From: a bacterium
GTDB lineage: Bacteria > Sysuimicrobiota > Sysuimicrobiia > Sysuimicrobiales > Segetimicrobiaceae
Reading direction: 5' to 3'
Assembly: GCA_035307765.1 (NCBI GenBank)
Contig: DATGHU010000008.1
Coordinates: 1 to 37,110, forward strand
Length of the DNA stretch: 37,110 bases
Made by a program: the position numbers and the translations under genes. Positions 9,141-16,670 of this stretch are shown piece after piece (position 1 is the stretch's first letter; the number at the start of each line of letters is the position of its first letter). Below the pieces are notes generated by a model. The model saw nothing but the letters and a program-made list of their open reading frames with translations. It was not told the origin of the DNA and did no database searches.

Positions 9141-10787
9141 ATGTGGGGGGGTCTCTCCGATAGTGCTCGCATGATCTGCGCAGTCGTGTGTGCCCTGTTG
9201 GTATCGACCGCGCCGTGGATGCCTGGGGAAGCGTTGACGGCGCCGGCTAAGGTGACGGCGATCACGGGGAGCCAAATCGGCGACGAAACCGCGATCACCA
9301 TCGTCGCAACGCAGCCGGTGCGCTACCGGTTGCGCAACGTACGGTCAGATTGGATTGTCATCGATATTCCGGGAACACAGCTGGGTCGGCCGGCCGGGCA
9401 AGTGCCGGTTGTCCGCGGTCTCGTGAAGCGAGTCAGGGTTGGGCAGTTCATGCCCGATATCGTCCGGGTGGTAGTGGAGTTGATCCAACCGGCCGAGTTC
9501 CATCTCGCCACTACCTCTAATCGGCAAGCGATCGTCGTGGGCATTCCGTTGGACATCGGTGGGCATTTGGTGGCCCGCGCCCAGGCCGTTGGGTACCAGA
9601 CCGTCGTCACCCAAACCGATGCCGTAGCGATTGGACCGGAGAACATGACTCCGCAGGGGACGGCGGGACCCGCGAAAACGACGAGCGCTCCCACCACCGG
9701 CACGGAGGCCGTAAGCTCCCAGGGGCTGGCGGGACCGGTGAGGACGACCAGCGCCGCTCCCACGGGCGCGGAGGCCGCGAGCCCCCAGGGGCCGGTGGCG
9801 TCCGTGAAGACGGTCAGCCCCTCTACCGTGGGGACGGGGACCCCGAACTCCCCGGCGCCCGCCGCGTCGGTAAAGTCGACCAGCCCCTCCACGGCGGGGA
9901 CGGAGGCCGTGACCCCTCAGGGGCCGACGGCACCCGTGAAGACGGTCAGCCCCTCTACCGTGGGGACGGGGACCCCGAGTTCCCCGGCGCCCGCCGCGCC
10001 GGTGAAGACGACCAGCCCCTCCACGGCGGGGACGGAGGCCGTGACCCCTCAGGGGCCGACGGCACCCGTGAAGACGGTCAGCCCCTCTACCGTGGGGACG
10101 GGGACCCCGAGTTCCCCGGGGCCCGCCGCGCCGGTGAAAACGACCGGTGCCTCCACGGCGGGGACGGTGGCGGCGACCCCCCAGGGACCGGTGGGACCTG
10201 AGAAGACGACTGGCCAGTCCGCCGGAGCCGTGGGGACCCCGAGCTCTCAGGCGCCGCCATCTGGAAAAACCGTGAGCGCCCCATCCGTGAACTCCGCGGC
10301 CACGGGACCGCAGACGCCTTTGGCTGCGCCGAAGGGGGTGACAAATCCCCAAGCAAAAATTCGGGATGTCACGCCCGGCCGCTATATCGGACCCGCAAGG
10401 TTGGGGATGAACGTCCAAGATCTTGTCGCCGCCATCGGGCCGAGCGCGAGTACCGATCATCTCCCCGACGGCACCACCGTCTATCGCTGGTTCAAGGCGC
10501 CAAAAAATGCGGGGATTGGCGTGCGCGTATCGGCGGACGGGATCATCTACCGGGTTTGGATCCTCAATGATGCTGGCTACGCCACCACCCAGCGACTCCA
10601 CGCGGGCAGCACGGAAGCCGAGATACGGGCCGCGTTGGGTGAGCCGTCGCAGTCGTTCATCAATACGGACCAGAAACTCAAGACGTTGACGTACGGGGCG
10701 CTCGGGATCTGGTTTAGCATTCAACTTGACGACCGGTATCTCTTTTACAACACCGCATTCGAAATCGGGGTCATGCAGCCCCGATAA
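9141..10787 (+). CDS. Secreted AMIN-domain protein with tandem Pro/Ser/Thr-rich repeats
   Basis: 548 residues; ATG 9141 follows GAGGAGGTGG by 5 nt. An N-terminal hydrophobic segment (about 10-26) with a likely cleavage near the A-L-T-A-P-A region suggests export. Residues about 36-135 resemble an AMIN domain (VTAITGSQIGDETAITIVATQPVRYRLR...), a module that binds cell-wall or envelope structures. Residues about 165-405 are a low-complexity linker of roughly 22-residue units (TVSPSTVGTGTPSSP / TSPSTAGTEAVTPQGP). The C-terminal 130 residues contain two similar segments, RLGMNVQDLVAAIGP and HAGSTEAEIRAALGEP, resembling SmpA/BamE-type or SH3-like repeats. An envelope role is inferred; exact function unknown. 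Confidence 0.75.
   Translation: MWGGLSDSARMICAVVCALLVSTAPWMPGEALTAPAKVTAITGSQIGDETAITIVATQPVRYRLRNVRSDWIVIDIPGTQLGRPAGQVPVVRGLVKRVRVGQFMPDIVRVVVELIQPAEFHLATTSNRQAIVVGIPLDIGGHLVARAQAVGYQTVVTQTDAVAIGPENMTPQGTAGPAKTTSAPTTGTEAVSSQGLAGPVRTTSAAPTGAEAASPQGPVASVKTVSPSTVGTGTPNSPAPAASVKSTSPSTAGTEAVTPQGPTAPVKTVSPSTVGTGTPSSPAPAAPVKTTSPSTAGTEAVTPQGPTAPVKTVSPSTVGTGTPSSPGPAAPVKTTGASTAGTVAATPQGPVGPEKTTGQSAGAVGTPSSQAPPSGKTVSAPSVNSAATGPQTPLAAPKGVTNPQAKIRDVTPGRYIGPARLGMNVQDLVAAIGPSASTDHLPDGTTVYRWFKAPKNAGIGVRVSADGIIYRVWILNDAGYATTQRLHAGSTEAEIRAALGEPSQSFINTDQKLKTLTYGALGIWFSIQLDDRYLFYNTAFEIGVMQPR
9749..10276 (+). repeat. 132-bp tandem repeats inside the AMIN protein gene
   Basis: Two almost identical 132-bp units lie at 9881-10012 and 10013-10144 (only a couple of mismatches near the end), flanked by more diverged units at about 9749-9880 and 10145-10276. 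Each unit is 44 codons and is itself two related 22-codon halves, so the reading frame is kept whatever the copy number. The near-identity of the two middle units points to recent duplication or homogenisation and predicts copy-number variation between strains. Confidence 0.85.
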
Positions 10788-10878
10788 CCGCAGGGGGAGA
10801 TCGCGCGCAGGACTGGCGCGTGGTGGCTCCACAGGATACAGTAGAAGGAGGTGCGGTTTCAGTTAAGCGAGGGCGGTC

Positions 10879-12117
10879 ATGGACTACGCGCAAGTGTTTG
10901 GCGATACGATCGCACAATTGAGGGCGGACGGGCGCTATCGGATTTTCGCCGACCTCGAGCGGGTGCGCGGGGGCTTCCCACGCGCGGTCTGGCACAGCCC
11001 GGAAGGCCCGGTGGAAGTCACGGTGTGGTGCTCCAATGACTACCTCGGGATGGGCCAGCACCCCGCGGTCCTCGAGGCCATGGCCGAGGCCCTCCAGCGT
11101 TGTGGTGCGGGCGCGGGGGGAACGCGAAACATTTCCGGCACCAGCCACTATCACGTGCTTTTGGAGCGCGAGATTGCGAGCCTCCACGGCAAAGACGCCG
11201 CGTTGTTATTTTCCTCCGGCTACAACGCGAACGAAGCGGCCATCAGCGCGATCGCCCGGTTGCTCCCGGGCTGCGCGATTTTCTCCGACCAACACAACCA
11301 CGCCTCGATGATTGAGGGGATCCGTCACGGCGCCGCCGAGAAGCGGATCTTCAAACACAACGATCCAGAAGACCTTGATCGCCTCCTCGGTTCGACCGGT
11401 CCCGCGCGGGCTAAACTCGTGTGCTTCGAATCCGTGTACTCGATGGACGGGGATATCGCGCCGATCCGCGAGATCTGCGCCGTCGCCGAGCGCCACGGGG
11501 CGATGACCTATCTCGACGAGGTCCACGCGGTGGGGCTCTACGGTCCGCACGGAGCAGGGGTTGCCGAGCGCGACGACGTGCAGCATCGCATCACCGTCAT
11601 TCAAGGCACCCTAGCCAAGGGGTTTGGGGTCGCCGGGGGGTACATTGCCGGCCCCGCGGGGTTGGTGGATTGCGTCAGAAGCATTGCGCCGGGATTCATT
11701 TTCACCACTGCGATTCCGCCCGTCATTGCGGCCGGCGCGTTGGCGAGCGTGCGGCATCTCAGGCGCAGCCACGTGGAGCGTGAGCGGCACCAGGCCCGCG
11801 TCGCGTGGCTGAAGGGCCTTCTCAGGCGTGCCAGACTGCCCGCCGTGGAGACGGCGAGCCACATCGTGCCGGTCACGGTGGGCGATGCGGTGTTGTGCAA
11901 GCACGCGTCGGATGAACTTCTTGCGCGGCACCGCATCTACATCCAACCGATCAATTACCCTACGGTGCCCCGGGGGACCGAACGGCTACGGATCACCCCC
12001 ACGCCGCTGCACGACGATCACGAGGCGGAGCGGCTCGTTGCCGCGCTCCAAGACGTATGGACGCGTCTGCGGCTTCCCCGTCCGCCCCTCGTCCATTCGG
12101 AAGGGCGGAGCGGATGA
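10879..12117 (+). CDS. hemA: 5-aminolevulinate synthase (C4 haem pathway)
   Basis: PLP enzyme condensing glycine and succinyl-CoA to 5-aminolevulinate. 412 residues, full length. Alpha-oxoamine synthase features: [12 protein letters not shown] (51-62), [45 protein letters not shown] (Asp213, His216), and the PLP lysine Lys247 in GTLAKGFG. The C-terminal [19 protein letters not shown] and [15 protein letters not shown] are specific for aminolevulinate synthase rather than glycine C-acetyltransferase or 8-amino-7-oxononanoate synthase. ATG 10879 was chosen for family length. Its stop overlaps the next gene (ATGA). This enzyme is typical of Alphaproteobacteria and mitochondria, so its presence here is notable. 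Confidence 0.92.
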   Translation: MDYAQVFGDTIAQLRADGRYRIFADLERVRGGFPRAVWHSPEGPVEVTVWCSNDYLGMGQHPAVLEAMAEALQRCGAGAGGTRNISGTSHYHVLLEREIASLHGKDAALLFSSGYNANEAAISAIARLLPGCAIFSDQHNHASMIEGIRHGAAEKRIFKHNDPEDLDRLLGSTGPARAKLVCFESVYSMDGDIAPIREICAVAERHGAMTYLDEVHAVGLYGPHGAGVAERDDVQHRITVIQGTLAKGFGVAGGYIAGPAGLVDCVRSIAPGFIFTTAIPPVIAAGALASVRHLRRSHVERERHQARVAWLKGLLRRARLPAVETASHIVPVTVGDAVLCKHASDELLARHRIYIQPINYPTVPRGTERLRITPTPLHDDHEAERLVAALQDVWTRLRLPRPPLVHSEGRSG

Positions 12118-13040
12118 CCCCTCGGGGAACGGAGGCCTTCCACGGAATCTTTCCGTACTTGGTGTCTCCGCTCGACGAGCACGGGCGGGTGCGGACACGA
12201 GTCCTTCACGATCTCGTCGAGCACCTGATCGAGGAGGGTGTCCACGGATTGAGTCCACTCGGAAGCACGGGGGAATTTCCATACCTCACCCCGGAGCAGC
12301 GGGTCGAGGTCGTGCGCACGGTGGTGGGTACGGCCGGTGGGCGGGTCCCGGTAGTGCCGGGGGTGGCCGCCCACGCCACGGGCGACGCCATCCAGCAAAT
12401 CCGGGTCATGCTGGAATGCGGAGTCGACGGGATCATCCTCATTCTGCAAAGCTATTTTCCGTTGAGCCGGTCCGCGGTGGAGGGCTTCTACGCCGATGTC
12501 GCCCAGGCGGTCCCGTGCCCGATCGTCCTCTACTCCAATCCCCGCTACCTGGGAGTGGATTTGACGCCCGATCAGATCGGCGCCCTCAGCGAGATCCCCA
12601 ACATCAAATACGCCAAGGACGCCTCGGGGGAGACCGGCCGCATCCTCTCGATTCTCGCGCGGGTGGGGGATCGGCTCAGGGTGTTCAGCGCCTCCGCGCA
12701 CATCCCGCTGCTCGTCATGCAACTCGGCGGGGTGGGGTGGATGGCCGGCCCGGCGTGTTTAGTCCCGCGGGCATCCGTCGCTCTGTACCGCCTGGCGGTG
12801 GAGGGTCGTTGGTCGGAAGGGCTCGAACTCCAACGGCGGCTGTGGACGATCAACGAACTCTTCCAGAAATACTCGCTGGCCGCGTGCGTCAAGGCCGGCC
12901 TTCAGGTGCAGGGGTTTGATGTGGGGGACCCGATCGCTCCGCAGTCCCGGCTCCCCGCGGCGGGCCATGATGAGATCCGCCAGGCGCTGCGGGTGATTGC
13001 CGGCGACACCTTTCTGCGGACGATCGTGAATCGCGGGTAG
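12114..13040 (+). CDS. Dihydrodipicolinate synthase / N-acetylneuraminate lyase family aldolase
   Basis: Class I pyruvate-type aldolase fold. 308 residues from ATG 12114, which overlaps the hemA stop as ATGA. Motifs: PLGSTGEF (48-55, the GTTGE-type substrate loop), LYSNP with Tyr140 (the proton-relay tyrosine), and KDASG with Lys168 as the probable Schiff-base lysine. True DapA usually has GTTGE and GTGE-type neighbours; the divergence here and the coupling to hemA rather than to lysine genes make the substrate uncertain. It could be dapA itself, since lysA is present at 19929, or a keto-acid aldolase. Family assignment is firm. Confidence 0.85.
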   Translation: MTPRGTEAFHGIFPYLVSPLDEHGRVRTRVLHDLVEHLIEEGVHGLSPLGSTGEFPYLTPEQRVEVVRTVVGTAGGRVPVVPGVAAHATGDAIQQIRVMLECGVDGIILILQSYFPLSRSAVEGFYADVAQAVPCPIVLYSNPRYLGVDLTPDQIGALSEIPNIKYAKDASGETGRILSILARVGDRLRVFSASAHIPLLVMQLGGVGWMAGPACLVPRASVALYRLAVEGRWSEGLELQRRLWTINELFQKYSLAACVKAGLQVQGFDVGDPIAPQSRLPAAGHDEIRQALRVIAGDTFLRTIVNRG

Positions 13041-13048
13041 ACGGAGGC

Positions 13049-14086
13049 TTAGATCTCGGGGGGAGTCCTTCCGGCCATCCGCATCCGCAGAAACACCTGG
13101 GCCCGGTGATGGACGGTGTGCTCCCGCGCATACCAGAGGACGTGGTGGACGCTTTCACCCCCAAATGGGGTCTCGAGGGTCTTGGAAAGATCGGCAACCT
13201 CGAGCGACCCGAGGATTGTTCCGGTCGCCGCCTGAATCGCCTCGAGGACCTCAACCAGCGCGGCGGCGGTGGGGAAGTGCGGTCCCACCTGCTTCGCGAC
13301 CTGGGACACCTCTAACTTCCAGCCGTCCCCCGGAAGCCGACCGTGGGAGGGGGTCCTCCGACCTCCGACGCACTGGCCCACGAGAAAATCTTCGGTCATG
13401 ACGGTGTGTAGGATCAGGTCGTGAATCGTGGGCAACCCGGGGCTTGGGGCAACGGCCAGGTCCGCGTCGGGGAGGGTGCTGACCGCGCGCTTCAGCACGG
13501 TGTTCACCTGTTTCCAAAACGGGACGATGTCCGAAATCGTTACCTCCGGCTTGTCCCAGTGAGCGGCCGGTGTCTGTCCCATCACCGGGCGCGGCCATAT
13601 CTTGGGGGGGCGGTGTCCCAACATCCTGATCCGCGTGATGATTTGAGCGCGATGGTGTTGATCGTGCTCGACCAGATGCCAGAGGATCCACCGCAGTGTG
13701 TTGTCCTCACCCCAGGTCGACCGCCGCTTGAGGCAGAGATCGGCCGCGTCGAGCTCGGCCATGAACGCGTCGACCGGGACGTGCGCGGTCCGAAGGCCCT
13801 CGACGATCGATTGCACCGATGGGAAACGCCGCCGCCGCTCCTCACGCTTCTGCTCGTCGGTGAACCGGGTCCAGTCGTCGGGGCGCCACTCCCCGTATGG
13901 CCTTCCTTCGATGCCGCCGTACCACCAATATTCCTCAACCGTGATCGCGTGCCGCAACATCTCGCCAACAGGTTGGAGGCCGGGCGCCGGCCGAAACTCC
14001 AGCTCCTCATCTGACAGGACGCCGGCCAGCTCGGTCAAGAGGTGTCGATTATCTGCCCAGTACGGGAAGAGCTCCGCCGCCTTCAC
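13049..14086 (-). CDS. Tandem DinB-like (DinB/YfiT four-helix) protein
   Basis: 345 residues made of two DinB-like domains. Each has the three-His metal triad: His46, His141, His145 in the first and His227, His323, His327 in the second. Both end in the same pattern (HDQHHRAQIITRIRM and HTVHHRAQVFLRMRM followed by G-x-x-PP-x-I), showing internal duplication. DinB/YfiT proteins are metal-binding and often act as thiol (bacillithiol or mycothiol) S-transferases; the original dinB was DNA-damage inducible. GTG 14086 is chosen because AAGGAGG lies 5 nt upstream on this strand. It is divergent from an SOS-boxed radical-SAM gene. Activity is not predictable from sequence. Confidence 0.8.
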   Translation of the reverse strand: MKAAELFPYWADNRHLLTELAGVLSDEELEFRPAPGLQPVGEMLRHAITVEEYWWYGGIEGRPYGEWRPDDWTRFTDEQKREERRRRFPSVQSIVEGLRTAHVPVDAFMAELDAADLCLKRRSTWGEDNTLRWILWHLVEHDQHHRAQIITRIRMLGHRPPKIWPRPVMGQTPAAHWDKPEVTISDIVPFWKQVNTVLKRAVSTLPDADLAVAPSPGLPTIHDLILHTVMTEDFLVGQCVGGRRTPSHGRLPGDGWKLEVSQVAKQVGPHFPTAAALVEVLEAIQAATGTILGSLEVADLSKTLETPFGGESVHHVLWYAREHTVHHRAQVFLRMRMAGRTPPEI

Positions 14087-14218
14087 ACGATCCTCCTTAA
14101 AGTAGCGGTCCCCTCCGCTGTTGGCCGATGCCCCCATCCCTTCCCGGGTGCGCCGGCGGGATCCTCTCCTGCCCTCGATCGGGGGCGCTCGCTCCCAGTG
14201 GGTGGTAATGACGGGTGC

Positions 14219-14247
14219 TTGAATCGAACGTATGTTCGTATTATGAT
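14219..14247 (+). promoter_or_regulatory. SOS-type promoter: -35, LexA box in spacer, -10
   Basis: TTGAAT (14219-14224) and TATGAT (14242-14247) form a sigma-70-like promoter with exactly 17 bp spacing. The spacer begins with CGAACGTATGTTCG (14225-14238), a perfect dyad matching the Gram-positive/actinobacterial LexA consensus CGAAC-RNRY-GTTCG. LexA bound there would block RNA polymerase. The expected transcript start, about 7 nt after the -10, coincides with the ATG at 14254, implying a leaderless message. Confidence 0.8.
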
Positions 14248-14253
14248 ATGGCC

Positions 14254-15144
14254 ATGAACCTGACCCGTGAACTCGTCGAGACCGAGGTCAAAACGGTTCT
14301 CAATCGGGTGACGGGGATGCCGTTCCGCTGGTCAATTAACCCGTACAGGGGATGCTCGCATGCATGCCCCTTCTGCTACGCGAGGCGGACCCACTGGTTC
14401 ATCGAAGAGGATGGCGTCAATCAGTGGTCGTCCAAGATCTTCGTCAAGGTCAACGCCCCGGACGTCCTGCGGCGTGAACTTAACCGACCGAGCTGGAAGC
14501 GGGAGGAGGTGGCCGTGGGCACGGCGACCGACCCCTATCAGGCGATCGAGAGCCAGTACCGTCTCACCAGGGCGATTCTCGAGGCGCTGCGGGACTTCCG
14601 CACCCCGGTCGGCATCATCACCCGGTCTCCCCTCATCCTGCGGGATATCGATCTGTTGACCGCGATGGCTCGGCTGGCCGACGTCAGGGTTTGCATCAGC
14701 GTGGCCACGACCGACGCGGGGCTGGCCCGGCAGATCGAGCCCACGGTGGCCTCGCCCGCTCGACGCTTGAGCGCCGTCCACGCCCTCGCCTCGCGCGGGA
14801 TCCGGACGGGGGTCTTGCTCGCGCCGATCCTTCCGGGTCTCACCGATGGGCGCGAGAGTCTCGCCGGCGTGATCCGGGCCGCCCGCGATGCGGGCGCCGC
14901 GTTCGTCGGGCACGGCGTGCTCCACTTGGGCGAGGTGACGAAGGACGCGTTTGTCCGGTTCCTCAGCCAGCGCTACCCGGCGCTGCTGCCCCTCTACCGG
15001 CGGTTGTACCCCCGACGGTACGCGCCGGCAGGATACCAGCGGCGGGTGGCGCAGGTGGTCGCGGCTGAGAAAGCGCGGGTACGCCTGCTGGAGTCCCGCC
15101 ATCTCCACCCCCCGGCGGCCGCCCGGCAGCTCGGGTTGTTCTGA
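14254..15144 (+). CDS. Radical SAM protein, Rv2578c / SPL-like family, SOS-controlled
   Basis: 296 residues from ATG 14254 (an in-frame ATG at 14248 is the alternative). The radical-SAM cluster motif C-S-H-A-C-P-F-C-Y (CxxxCxxC) is near residues 31-39 after WSINPYRGC; this RGCxHxCxYC arrangement defines the Rv2578c-like family related to spore photoproduct lyase. AVGTATDPYQ, GIITRSPLI and GVLLAPILPGLTD are further family segments. The immediate upstream LexA box makes a DNA-damage role plausible, perhaps repair of a nucleobase lesion, but the substrate is unknown. Converges with the exporter gene, whose stop is 2 bp away. Confidence 0.85.
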   Translation: MNLTRELVETEVKTVLNRVTGMPFRWSINPYRGCSHACPFCYARRTHWFIEEDGVNQWSSKIFVKVNAPDVLRRELNRPSWKREEVAVGTATDPYQAIESQYRLTRAILEALRDFRTPVGIITRSPLILRDIDLLTAMARLADVRVCISVATTDAGLARQIEPTVASPARRLSAVHALASRGIRTGVLLAPILPGLTDGRESLAGVIRAARDAGAAFVGHGVLHLGEVTKDAFVRFLSQRYPALLPLYRRLYPRRYAPAGYQRRVAQVVAAEKARVRLLESRHLHPPAAARQLGLF

Positions 15145-15146
15145 TC

Positions 15147-15767
15147 TTACCGAGCGGCCGCGGCGATCGCCGCCAGCCCGAATGCGGTGATGATCGCCCC
15201 CGAAACCCGATTCACCCACCGCATCCCCTTTTGGTCGAATCGAACCCGGAGCAGACTCGTCAAGCCGCTCAGCACGGCCCACCACACGGCAGACCCCAAG
15301 AACACCCCCACGACCAACAAGACGGCGGTCCGGTAGCCGCCGCCGGTCGTCCCGAGTCCCAGTCCTGCGAAGACCGCGGCGAAACTCAGGATCGTCATGG
15401 GGTTTGTCAGGGTCAAGAATAAGGTCGAGGTGTAGGCGGCGAGCAGGCGCGGATCGACGACTCCGGCCGCCGGCTGGGTCGCCGGTCGCGCCACAAAGGT
15501 CCTAGAGCCGAGGAAGATCAGAAAGGCCCCGCCCACCACGCGCAACCAGAGTTGGTGACCGACGAGGAACGCCGCGATCGAGGTCAACCCGAACGCGGCA
15601 ACCAGCCCGTAGGTCCCGTCCGCCGTGGCCGCGCCCAGGCCAGAGACAAACCCGACGACGCGACCCTCGGCCAGTGTTCGACGAATGCAGAGCATGCCGA
15701 TCGGCCCGACGGGCGCCGCAATTGAGAAGCCGATGACAAGCCCGCGGGAAAAGAAACTGAGCTCCAC
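15147..15767 (-). CDS. LysE/RhtB-family amino-acid exporter
   Basis: Inner-membrane exporter of about six transmembrane helices, 206 residues. The N-terminus GLVIGFSIAAPVGPIGMLCIRRTLAEGR is the LysE-family hallmark (PxGP), followed by GLGAATADGTYG and a NPMTILSF segment in the middle helix region. GTG 15767 has AAGGAG 7 nt upstream on the minus strand. Substrate (basic amino acid, homoserine, threonine or another solute) cannot be deduced. It lies tail-to-tail with the radical-SAM gene and divergent from the mutase small-subunit operon. Confidence 0.88.
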   Translation of the reverse strand: MELSFFSRGLVIGFSIAAPVGPIGMLCIRRTLAEGRVVGFVSGLGAATADGTYGLVAAFGLTSIAAFLVGHQLWLRVVGGAFLIFLGSRTFVARPATQPAAGVVDPRLLAAYTSTLFLTLTNPMTILSFAAVFAGLGLGTTGGGYRTAVLLVVGVFLGSAVWWAVLSGLTSLLRVRFDQKGMRWVNRVSGAIITAFGLAAIAAAAR

Positions 15768-16023
15768 ACAAGTGCTCCTTTGGGTCGTTTCGTTGACAGC
15801 ATAGCACGGCTGAAGTCACACGGACGGCGGCCGCGCGCGGTCGAAGCAAGCGATCGCGATCTCGGAGGCGTTCGACCCGCCCCTCCGCCTGGACGCCCCC
15901 GGATGGCATGCGGGCCGCACATCGGGGGTGACGACGACGTGCGCGGGATGAGGGGCCGGCCGGAGAGGACATCGCCGGAAGATTGGACCATCGCGCTCGG
16001 TCGCATAAAATCGGGTCCACGGC

Positions 16024-16052
16024 TTGCCCCAACCACAGAACTTTGTGATAAT
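16024..16052 (+). promoter_or_regulatory. Promoter of the mutase-small-subunit / TtuA operon
   Basis: TTGCCC (16024-16029) and GATAAT (16047-16052) with 17 bp spacing. The predicted start point falls at about 16059-16060, on the ATG of the B12-binding subunit, so the mRNA would be leaderless. No ribosome site precedes that ATG, which agrees. The 290 bp between this operon and the lysE-type gene hold nothing else I can support. Confidence 0.6.
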
Positions 16053-16059
16053 GGCCTCG

Positions 16060-16473
16060 ATGGCAGTGGCCAAGATCAGAATCCTGATTGCCAAGCCCGG
16101 CCTCGACGGGCATGACCGAGGGGCCAAGGTGGTGGCGCGCGCGCTGCGCGACGCCGGTTATGAGGTCATATACACGGGCCTCCACCAGACTCCTGACATG
16201 ATCGCCACCGCTGCCATCCAGGAGGATGTGGACGCCATCGGGCTCAGCATCCTGTCGGGCGCGCACAACGTCTTGCTGCCCCGGTTGATGGTGCTCCTGC
16301 GGGAGCAGGGGGTGACGGATATTCAGGTGTTTGCGGGCGGTATCATCCCGGACGAAGACCTCGCGGGATTGCAGTCGGCCGGGATCGCCGCGGTGTTCAC
16401 CCCCGGCACCTCGCTCGAACAGATCGTGACTTGGGTTCGCGAGCACGTGAAACCGCGGGGGGTGACCGCGTGA
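16060..16473 (+). CDS. Acyl-CoA mutase small subunit, B12-binding
   Basis: Binds adenosylcobalamin base-off/His-on for the separate catalytic subunit. 137 residues, just the flavodoxin-like B12 domain. The motif DxHxxG is D16-G-H18-D-R-G21 in [13 protein letters not shown], with LSILSGAHN (SxL) and [10 protein letters not shown] (GG) following; these are the methylmalonyl/isobutyryl-CoA mutase C-terminal hallmarks. ATG 16060 (M-A-V-A-K-I-R) is preferred over 16051 because it starts like relatives and coincides with the predicted transcript start. Its partner is encoded about 7.5 kb upstream. The stop overlaps the next gene (GTGA). Confidence 0.9.
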   Translation: MAVAKIRILIAKPGLDGHDRGAKVVARALRDAGYEVIYTGLHQTPDMIATAAIQEDVDAIGLSILSGAHNVLLPRLMVLLREQGVTDIQVFAGGIIPDEDLAGLQSAGIAAVFTPGTSLEQIVTWVREHVKPRGVTA

Positions 16474-16670
16474 AGGTGCTGATCCGCCACCAAAAACGCG
16501 AGGTCGAGGTCGCCGGTCGCCGTCGGGTCCGCGATGTTTTGGCCGAACTGGGAATCAACCCCGAGACCGTACTGGTGATCCGCGGGACGCAACTCCTCAC
16601 CCACGACGTCCATCTCGCGGACGACGACCGGATCGAGCTTCGTCCGGTGGTGTCGGGAGGCGGGGCCTGA
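16470..16670 (+). CDS. ttuB: Ubiquitin-like sulfur carrier (TtuB/MoaD/ThiS type)
   Basis: 66 residues with a beta-grasp pattern: [58 protein letters not shown]. Such proteins are C-terminally thiocarboxylated at a Gly-Gly and donate sulfur. Here the end is S-G-G-G-A, so one Ala follows the glycines. It overlaps the B12 gene upstream (GTGA) and TtuA downstream (TGATG), which makes the tRNA 2-thiolation carrier TtuB the best assignment; MoaD or ThiS roles are not excluded. Confidence 0.8.
   Translation: MKVLIRHQKREVEVAGRRRVRDVLAELGINPETVLVIRGTQLLTHDVHLADDDRIELRPVVSGGGA

Noticed and set aside
9345-10832. 495-codon minus-strand frame opposite the AMIN gene
   Set aside because: Repetitive Arg/Gly translation of the tandem repeats on the wrong strand.
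13049-14086. DinB protein as DNA polymerase IV
   Set aside because: The name is shared, but the sequence is the small metal-binding DinB/YfiT fold, not a Y-family polymerase; no palm or finger motifs.
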